Assembly (NCBI GenBank): GCA_008704415.1
Contig: VXIS01000002.1
Location: 1-64,000, forward strand
Length of the DNA stretch: 64,000 bases
Direction of reading: 5' to 3'
Source of the DNA: Sphaerosporella brunnea
Taxonomy: Eukaryota > Ascomycota > Pezizomycetes > Pezizales > Pyronemataceae
Made by a program: the position numbers and the translations under genes. Positions 56,434 to 64,000 of the stretch are shown piece after piece (the stretch's first letter is position 1; every line of letters begins with the position of its first letter). The notes beneath the pieces were generated by a model. The model saw nothing but the letters and a program-made list of their open reading frames with translations. It had not been told where the DNA came from and ran no database searches.

Positions 56434-58528
56434 GATTATCGATGAGCTATCATTGAGGTGTTATCGTTTTTGGTGGGACCACACTGTAGTGTTTGTTGGT
56501 GTTAGTTTTGGTGTTAGGAAGCAAGGTATGCTTTACTTTGAAGTTTGGGCAGTTTCCCGCATTCCGCTGCGAGAGCATCAGGCACGGTGCGTCGGATTAG
56601 GTGTGTTTCGAGTCTGCGTCTTTGCGGACATGCACTCCGGAATTCTGATTTCATAGAGTTCCATCGTCTATCCAACCTGCTTATGTACATTTATGTATGT
56701 ATCTGCAAGATGCACAGATTCACTTACTTCGTCGTCACGCTGGCTTCATTTTGTGGCTCAAAGTCAAACAGCTCCGCGTGTAAGAGAGACATATGTGAAC
56801 GATGCTGCGCACGGACTGTCGATATCCCAACATCACTGCCCGCGGGTTTTGAAACCGTCTGGACCAGAAAGTATGCAGGAACATCAAACAGCCCGGGCCG
56901 ACGCATGAGCATGATTCTCCCTAACAACCCTCGAAGTGGATGGTCTTTCGAGCCGGCGACTGATCATGATGAACTTGGATTACCGAAACCCCGGGCAATA
57001 CCAAGCTTTTACGGCTTCGAGCATTATCGACAGCTCAACGATTATATTTTCCGCTCAATGCTTGGATTTGTTAACCTTCGATCCCAGCAGTCACGAAGCC
57101 GCTCTCCGGAAACCACCAGTTTTCCTGTTCCAGTATCCATGAATTATGTATGCTCTCCTCTGAAAATCTCTCCCAAGCACTATTGTATGTAGGGGAACGG
57201 CTCCGCTCTAAGTCCAGCTGAACGAATGCAAGTGTGTATTCCGTTGCTGCGGTTCTGTTCGCCGCATTGGCATGATCGTCCGCAGAAGCGGGAGTCTAAA
57301 GGTGTGGAGGTAAAGCGGGCGGTCTGTTATCACCATACTCCGGAACTAGGTAACGCTGACGGCTATCGCCAGAGCTTGCTTATCCTGAGAACCGCCAGAG
57401 CTCGATACCCCTCACCAGCAATTGCAAAGGGCAGTGCCTATCACGGCGGGGCACATATTGCTGGGACGCTGTGAAACGCAGGGCAGCACTCTGTTAAACT
57501 CACCAGAACGAAAGCAGAAGCGACCACCTGAATTGAAAAGATGAATCGTCTTACCAAACCGAGTCAAAGCACCACCTGGGCTGGACAAGATGTCACATTC
57601 CACTTGCACTTTATACCCGAGTGAGGACCCGTGAAGACAATCTTCACCGGAACGGACACCAACTGAAGAACCAAGATCTGTCAAATCAATCGAACGCAAA
57701 ATTCGAGTGGAAGAAGCACTAACTGATTTGGAGGATTTCAAAGGAAGATCTAGTCGATTTGCACTCGTGGGAGAGCCGACTGGACCGAGGTATGCATGGG
57801 TATGGAGGTTGGGACCATGCAAAACATCAACAAATCAACTGTTCCTATTTGATTGCCAGCTCAGCTCCATCCGACTTCCAACCTCCCATATCCAAGCATC
57901 AAATGTATTACAGTGCCTGAAGGCCATGCTCCTTCTACCATAGGCACACCGATCTCTTGAGAACACTTGCAGAATCATTCCTGGAAAGCACAAGCCTTTC
58001 AGCCCCTCCTCTTCCCTCCCTCCCTCTCCCCTCCAACCAGCCTCCTTCCTTCGCGCCCCCTCTCTTCTCTTCGCTGTTCTTCCTCCCAGCCAATTCTTCT
58101 TGTGGCCTGAGCATCCGCGGTTCTCAATCTAACCCCCCCCAGCCCGTTTGCGCTCGATACACGCCAATTCTCCCCACGCATAAACTCCCAAGCGATCCGA
58201 TCGCGCGCGCTTTGCGTCAACACCCTTAGATACCAGTCGCAATCTACTGTACCAATTCCACGACCCAAGCAGAACCCACGATAGCCGAAATCCCATCATT
58301 CGCATCGCCAAAATTTGAAAGTCCAGGTGCGTGAGAATCCCAATCGTTCGGTCGGTTCCTTGGTGTTCCGAGGCTGCGAAATAAACACTACTGGGCGGCG
58401 CGGTTGCTACCCCTGACCTGAAGCCTGTAGTAAACAACACCATCCAGCCCTCTCTCGCCGTTTGCTCAAAGCGCCCACCATTGCTGACCGTAACATCCTC
58501 TAGAACTCGGCTTCCACGCGTCGCAGAA
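56434..58528. other. Intergenic without recognised gene
   Basis: Longest frames (56545-57192 plus, 57412-57822 minus) show no family motif. A pyrimidine-rich tract (CCCTCCCTCTCC-type) at 58009-58100 lies upstream of the Mpv17-like gene and is probably part of its promoter. Confidence 0.4.
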
Positions 58529-59427
58529 ATGAGCAGCGAAACCAGAGAGATCATCAGGCGGGAGACGAAGAACATCGTCTCCTCCACCGGGCGAGCCGGT
58601 GGAATTCGCTCTCCGTCCTACATTCAGGTGAGTCGCGCGCTGGGTTCCGCTACTACTATTACCTATTGAAGGTCCATATGTGTTGTGCTAACTAGCTCGT
58701 GATGCCTCCAGGTCTATTTGCGCGAGCTGCAGGAAAACCCTCTGTAACGATGCCTTTTCCGAGATTAATATTCAAACGCGCTCGACTGACAGCCAATGCA
58801 GGCGGACCAAGATGCTCACGTCCGGCGCTCTGTCGGCCCTGCAAGAGGTGCTCGCTTCGTTCATCGCCGGCGACCGTAACCGTCATGGCTCCTACTTCAC
58901 TCCCCGCGTGCCGAAGATGGCCATCTACGGCTCGCTTATCTCGGCGCCGTTGGGCCACATCCTCGTTACCGCGTTGCAGAAGGCGTTCGCCGGCCGCACC
59001 TCGACCAAGGCCAAGGTCTTCCAGATCTTGGTGTCCAACTTGGTGGTTTCGCCCATCCAAAACACTGTCTACCTGGCCTGCATGGCTGTTATTGCGGGCG
59101 CTCGCACGTGGCATCAGGTCCGCGCTACTGTCAAGGCCGGCTTCCTTCCTGTCATGAAGGTCGCCTGGTGCACCAGCCCAATCGCCCTCATCATCGCGCA
59201 GAAGTTCTTGCCGCCCCACGCTTGGGTACCCTTCTTCAACCTCGTTGCTTTCGTTATTGGTACCTACATCAACACCAGCACCAAGAAGAAGAGAATCGCG
59301 GCCATGAGGAAGAAGAAGGTGCGTGCAGAGGCCTCTGCCCGCAGCGGGTACACGAGGTACGAGGTATAATATTGACATCAAGCAGTACTACGACAAGAAG
59401 GATGACTACTACGTTCGGAAGGACTAA
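58529..59427 (+). CDS. Mpv17/PMP22-family peroxisomal membrane protein
   Basis: Exons 58529-58627, 58712-58743, 58802-59318 and 59383-59427, 230 residues; all introns GT-AG, the first with a tgctaact branch site. Conserved blocks: YLRELQENPLRTKMLTSG, RVPKMAIYGSLISAPLGHIL, QILVSNLVVSPIQNTVYLA, AGARTWHQVRATVKAGFLP, and WVPFFNLVAFVIGTYIN followed by a Lys-rich tail. Four membrane segments are expected. Close to fungal PMP22/PXMP2-type proteins of the peroxisomal membrane, thought to act in solute permeability. The last exon (QYYDKKDDYYVRKD) is preferred over read-through, which would end RSGYTRYEV. Confidence 0.92.
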
Positions 59428-59993
59428 ATTGTTCCCCAATACTGCTTACAACCCAATCAAAACCTCTTAGTCGCTCGCCGTCGTCATGGTCGCCCTGCTT
59501 GGTTCACCTCCTGATATCCCCAGGCGCATACCGTAGGATTCGCTGTATGTGCTTTGCTATATTAACTATTCCGTATTCCGTTTTGTATTTGGACTCATCT
59601 GTATCGGCGAGGGGGTTGAATGGTTGCGTTGTTTTCTTTGTGGGATGTATTTCAAGGATAACTCATGTTTATTTCGCTTTACGGACTTTTGTGCGTGGAT
59701 TTGGAGGCGAGGACTTTGTGAGACAAATGCGTTGTACGAGAGAATACGAAGAAACTTTACGATCAATAAGTATCCTGTATTGTGTAATCGTCAGAAGGAT
59801 GGATTATTGTCAGGTTCATGAGCGCCCAAGCAGAACAGCAGTAAACACAGAAAAACTTTTGATATCGAACCTGACCCAAATCCCGCAAAAAAAAAAATGC
59901 AACCACGAACGCCGTTCCCACAGCCTGCCCCACTTTCATAAAGCTAGTATTACGTTGCCCCGCGCAAATCATCGCATGTGGTTCGTAATCGCT
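59428..59993. other. Intergenic, convergent 3' ends
   Basis: 3' flanks of the Mpv17-like gene and ALB1; an A-run at 59886-59897. No gene supported. Confidence 0.5.
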
Positions 59994-60457
59994 CTACTCC
60001 GTCTTCAGGTTGGAAAATGAGTTCTGGGCTGTCGCCAGCGCCAAAGCTTCCTCCACATCGTCCTGGATCTTCTCGTTCAAGACCTCCCAGTTACCCTAGC
60101 AAAGCGTCAGCCTTCTACACCTCCGGAGTTCTTAGAGGCGATTTTTTTTCTCACCCGTCTTCCTTGGATAACCCGCGCCTTCTGTATGCTCACATCCTTC
60201 TTGGTAGCCAACTTCTCCGTCGCCGCCTCAGCGCGCTCCAGCATTTTCTCCTTGCGCTGCTTCTGCTTGGTGGACAGCTGTTTTCCGCGAGCCGATTTCT
60301 TCTTTTGAACCCCGTTGTTGTCGCCGCGCAAGCCCAAGATGGCGACCTTTTGGTGGTTTGAGGGAGACTCTGGGCGTTCCACATTGAGTTCCATTGGAGG
60401 TGTGACGGCGCGCTTTTCGGCGCGGGTTTTGGCCTTCTGGGGTTTTGACTTTGCCAT
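59994..60457 (-). CDS. ALB1: Alb1, shuttling 60S ribosome biogenesis factor
   Basis: Exons 60457-60155 and 60095-59994, 134 residues, 59-nt intron (gtgaga...ctag). Small, very basic protein with the Alb1 pattern: MAKSKPQKAKTRAEKRAV, then SARGKQLSTKQKQRKEKMLERAEAA, KARVIQGRR and a short acidic C-terminal helix (NWEVLNEKIQDDVEEALALA). In yeast Alb1 travels with Arx1 on pre-60S particles out of the nucleus. An upstream in-frame ATG at 60616 exists, but the family starts with MAK or MAKT, so 60457 is preferred. Confidence 0.88.
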
Positions 60458-60591
60458 GGCGACGACGACGAATGTAGTTGAACTTGGGGACAATGTGGGG
60501 TGGAAGAGCGCTGGTCTACTTCGATATTTTTTGATGGTAAAAAGCACCATGGGTTGATTGGGAAGGCGCGCCAAGTCTCTCAAAAAAGAAA

Positions 60592-62350
60592 GTTTTTTTT
60601 TTTTTGTTTTAATCATATTTTATTCGGCCGCTTGCAGCCACGACAATACACATGACTATGCCCTGAGCCTACTGCTTGTGCCTGCGGCCCTTCCAGGAAA
60701 TGTGACTAAGGAAAATGCATCAGGTATAAAAGCGCACCAAATGCATCAGGTATAAAAGCGCACCAAGGAGAGTCGTAGATTAAGGAAAGGTTACACTACG
60801 GAAATGTTACAGACTTGTCACAACATAACGCCCTTTTCGGGCCATGCCCTAACCTTGGTGATGTTTAGGAATCCATCACCGCTTTCGTGCATTGATCGTT
60901 TGCTAGCAGTGCGGAGATCGGGGTCACCGGCCACCGCTTCTGCCGCTTCTTTTTCGTTGTGTTCTTGACCGCCTTCCAAAGGACCCTCAGCTCGTTCTCC
61001 CGCCGCTTGCAAAATTTGAAGAGTTGACCACACGTTTGGACGGCACCACTGCTGCACCACCAGCACTTGTTATCCTCCCTGCGACCAGTGCGGCGTAGAT
61101 AGGGACCAGTCGGGGCTTTTTCAAAACGTAGTTGGAAGAAACGTGACGCCACCACTCTCTTCTACTTGTAGGCGAACCGGGTTGGCCTATCCCGTTGAAC
61201 GTAGGATCCTTTCGGCCGGCAGTGTTTGTTCAACCAAGCGATAAAATCTTGATGCTTGGCCTGAGAGACTCTTCTGCCGATGTGGGTCAGTGATGTTGTA
61301 CGTATGATGTCGTCAGCAAAGGGCTTGCTGCAACGGTTCTCTGCTACTTCTTTGGCGAGCTGGTCGGCCAGCTTATTGCCCAGCACGTCCAAATGGCCAG
61401 GGACCCATCGAAACTCCACCTCCCACCCTTGGGTTATTAATGCAGCCTCTGCGTGGGCAATCTGCGGTAGCAGATGTTCCGGTCCGGGCGCGCCGTGCTG
61501 TAGCCTCTTCAATGCCGCCTGCGCGTCAATGAAGATGCGGACACATCCAGTTGGATTGGCTCAGGGTCAAAAGGGCACAGCATGAGGTCGTGTTCCACTC
61601 AACCGTAGCCTGTGGTCGTGTCCGAGATAGGGACGGGTGACCCCGGTTGCGGCGGTGGTCTCAAGCTCCGGACTGGAGCCGGCGGTGATGGCAGAGCCAG
61701 TCTGGGGGGTGGCGGTGGTTGCGTTTGGGGAGGCGGCCCTGTGCGACAAGTCTGCAATCGCGCGTTCGAGCCTCAATATCTCGGCAGTGAGAGTTCTGAG
61801 AAGCTCAGTCAGTCGGCTATCTAGCCAGGCTGAATGTGCCTGTAGTGTATCATTGATGTGCTTCAGGTTGCTGTTGGCGGCGCTCTCGATCTTGAGGGCC
61901 ATGGTAGCCAGAAGGTGTACATCACGCATGTGTGGTCTCATTCAGCCGGTACCGGGTCGTCGTGTCGATGTCTCTTTTGGGGCGCCACGGGAGCCGAGAA
62001 TCCCGTGGAGCAAGGAGGTGCCGAGGACGAAAAAGCCCCTTCTGCAAGACCTCAAAGGAGATCGGGGTTGGGGGTTGGAGCAGGTGGGGCCTGCCCGGGA
62101 TTGGAAAAGCCGTTTGCAGACGGCCCGTCATGGGAAATTGGCGTCAGGTGGCGGAGTCAGAGTGGCCTCCGTGGTTGGGTCATTCAACGGAGCGACAGTG
62201 GGTGGTCCCATAGTGGAGTCCATCCAGCGGCCGTGAAGCTGGAGGCTGTTGGTGATCGTGTGTTTGGGCGGGACACGTTGGGTCTTGGCGTTTTTTGTTA
62301 GTGATGCGTGTTGGCGCCAAGAAAGAACGTGGTGTGTGGGGCTTGAGATC
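60592..62350 (-). mobile_element. LINE (Tad1-like) remnant with RNase H and zinc-finger tail
   Basis: Minus-strand order. A T-run at 60592-60605 on the plus strand equals a 3' poly(A) tail, preceded by AATAAA. The C-terminal zinc motif NKCWWCSSGAVQTCGQLFKFC is at about 61.0 kb. The RNase H domain lies at 61162-61540 (FIDAQAALKRL, FRWVPGHLDVLGNKLADQL), separated from the zinc part by one in-frame TAG at 61162. Upstream frames (61567-62352) are Thr/Pro-rich and helix-bearing and may come from ORF1. The reverse transcriptase and endonuclease are missing, so this is an internally deleted, dead copy. Confidence 0.75.
60715..60766. repeat. 26-bp tandem duplication in the LINE 3' region
   Basis: Two perfect head-to-tail copies (60715-60740, 60741-60766) of a unit beginning atgcatcaggtataaaag. 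Short tandem repeats in the 3' UTR are common in LINEs. Confidence 0.95.
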
Positions 62351-62497
62351 ATCAGTGATTTGTGATTGATAACTTACATCTCCAAGTTAAACGAATTTTC
62401 CATCAACCGCTTCTCTTTGAGAACTGCGCAAGATTCCTTTCCTCTGTTACTTGCCTCTCCGCGTTACAAAAAGCTTTAATACAACAAAATCACCATA

Positions 62498-64000
62498 ATG
62501 TCGTTGCAGATCCCCTCTGCCCCGGGGAGTGGACTCTTCAAGGCCGGATACCAAAAGTTCGTGGTTTTCCCTTTCCTTGACAGCTCGGTTTCGTTTGTTT
62601 TCCATCTCTGGAAGATCGGTGGTATTGATACGTTTGATTGCTGCAGTTATACGAGCGAAGATGGTGCTGTGATCCGGAATATCGATGCGTGCCAGGCGAT
62701 GGCCTCGACGGTTCAGACCTCCCTCGGCCCCTTCGGACGGAGCAAGATTATCATCACTCATTTGCAGAAAATAATATTAACATCTGATGCCGCCACTATC
62801 GTGAGCGAATTGGATGTTGTGCATCCGGCTGCGAAGCTCCTTGTGATGGCGAGTCAGCAACAGCAGGCGGAGGTCAGTTTGCTCACCCGACGGAGTGACC
62901 GGGACTGACGAAGATATGTGTTGGTAGATGGGAGATGGTACAAACATGGTGATTGTGCTGGCGGGAGAGATGTTGAAGATGGCAGAGAGCTTGATCAGGA
63001 TCGGACTGCACCCTTCGGACATCGTGGCTGGTTACGAGAAGGCCCAGAACTTTGCTTTGAAGGCGTTGGACGGTGGGTTTCCCGCCCTGTGAAGGTGTGA
63101 AGGGACACGCCACTGATGGAATATTGTGATGCAGAACTCGTCGTTGACAAGGTCTCCGATATCCGCGATCCCGCCGAGCTTTCCAAGGCCATTAGGACCG
63201 TTGTCGCCGCCAAGCAGTTTGGAAACGAAGACATCATTGCACGTCTCGTCTCCGAAGCTGTGCTCGTCGTCCTCCCCAAAAATCCCATCAACTTCAATGT
63301 CGACAACATCCGAGTGGTGAAGATCATGGGCTCCTCTCTCAACGAGAGCAGAGTAGTCAAGGGCATGGTCTTCCCCCGATCCCCCGAGGGCTCGGTCAAA
63401 CAGGCGTTCAAGGCGAAGGTCGGAGTTTACTCGTGCCCCATCGATATCTCCCAGACAGAAACCAAGGGCACAGTACTGCTTCACAACGCGAAGGAGATGT
63501 TGGATTTCACCAAGAGCGAGGAGGCGCAACTGGAGACAGCTATCAAAGAGCTTCACGACTGCGGATTGAGGGTTGTGGTTGCCGGGGCAACGCTGGGAGA
63601 GCTTGCCCTGCACTACCTGAACAGATACGGAATTCTGGTTATCAAGGTGCTGAGCAAGTACGAACTGCAGCGGTTGTGCCGAGTTGTTGGTGCTACCCCG
63701 TTGGCGAGACTGGGTGCGCCCATGCCCGACGAGATGGGTTTCGTTGATTTGGTCGGGACTACAGAGATCGGTGGTGACCGTGTAACTCTTTTCCAACAAG
63801 GTACTCTTCCTTCTTTTCACTGATCTGTGGCAGTGGCTCATAGCATACAGAGAATGAAAGCACGCGGACTGCCACTATCGTCCTCCGTGGCGCCACCCAG
63901 AACCACCTCGACGACCTAGAACGCGCTGTCGACGACGGTGTCAACGTCGTCAAGGCCATCACCAGGGACGCCAGACTTGTTCCCGGCGCCGGTGCGACCG
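62498..64000 (+). CDS. CCT8: CCT8, theta subunit of the cytosolic chaperonin (partial, 3' end outside)
   Basis: Exons 62498-62556, 62647-62872, 62928-63072, 63135-63800 and 63851 onward; open at the window end. The TCP-1/Cpn60 group II signature is clear: SLGPFGRSKIIITHL, ILTSDAATIVSEL, HPAAKLLVMASQQQ, MGDGTNMVIVLAGEML (ATP-binding GDGT), LHPSDIVAGYEKA, the apical-domain segment with KEMLDFTKSEEAQ, and TATIVLRGATQNHLDDLERAVDDGVNVVK. The theta assignment rests on the N-terminus (LQIPSAPGSGLFK) and the SQQQQAE stretch. CCT folds actin and tubulin. The LINE remnant ends about 150 bp upstream. Confidence 0.95.

Noticed and set aside
57412..57822. A 136-residue minus-strand protein
   Set aside because: No motif, no intron signals, and overlapping frames of similar length on the other strand.

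Overview
The window is a piece of a filamentous ascomycete (Pezizomycotina) chromosome. Its genes carry short introns of about 45-145 nt with fungal branch sites (CTAAC/CTGAC type), and it holds a MAT1-2-1 HMG-box mating-type gene linked to SLA2, which is the classic flank of the Pezizomycotina MAT locus. The class cannot be fixed from sequence alone. The 15 introns in SLA2 and the gene order suggest a lineage away from the well-studied Sordariomycetes and Eurotiomycetes.

Layout. 0.9-12.7 kb is a mobile-element domain: a Helitron replicase/helicase gene (DUF6570-like, HUH Rep with two tyrosines, PIF1-type helicase) in 12 inferred exons with one in-frame stop and one frameshift. A TET/JBP-like 2-oxoglutarate/Fe(II) dioxygenase gene lies just upstream on the same strand, and two small accessory genes lie downstream. 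13.7-18.9 kb is the mating-type core: an unrecognised helical-protein gene and MAT1-2-1, both on the minus strand. MAT1-2-1 is bracketed by two nearly identical 117-bp MITEs in opposite orientation. 19-32.6 kb is a transposon graveyard: TA-target MITEs, two inverted copies of one DNA transposon, a DDE_Tnp_4 relic and a complete-ended pogo/Fot1-like element. It is broken only by a five-exon mL45/Mba1-like mitochondrial gene at 23.9-24.9 kb. SLA2 occupies 32.7-36.8 kb.

36.8-64 kb is more gene-dense and mostly conserved housekeeping: a PRELI/Ups lipid-transfer protein, a luciferase-like-domain protein, inositol-pentakisphosphate 2-kinase, NAD kinase, mitofusin Fzo1, ESCRT-III Vps2, a small Cys-rich protein, an Mpv17/PMP22 membrane protein, the 60S biogenesis factor Alb1, and the 5' part of CCT8, which runs off the window. 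MITEs (including a 482-bp element with 107-bp perfect inverted repeats and a PIF/Harbinger-type element with a SANT-like reading frame) and a LINE remnant sit between these genes.

The most unusual features are the Helitron-dioxygenase neighbourhood, the inverted MITE pair around MAT1-2-1, the uncharacterised gene beside it, and a nested MITE whose insertion site is proved by an empty paralogous copy in the same window. Exon boundaries are my reading of splice signals and frame. They are internally consistent but have not been tested against transcripts.
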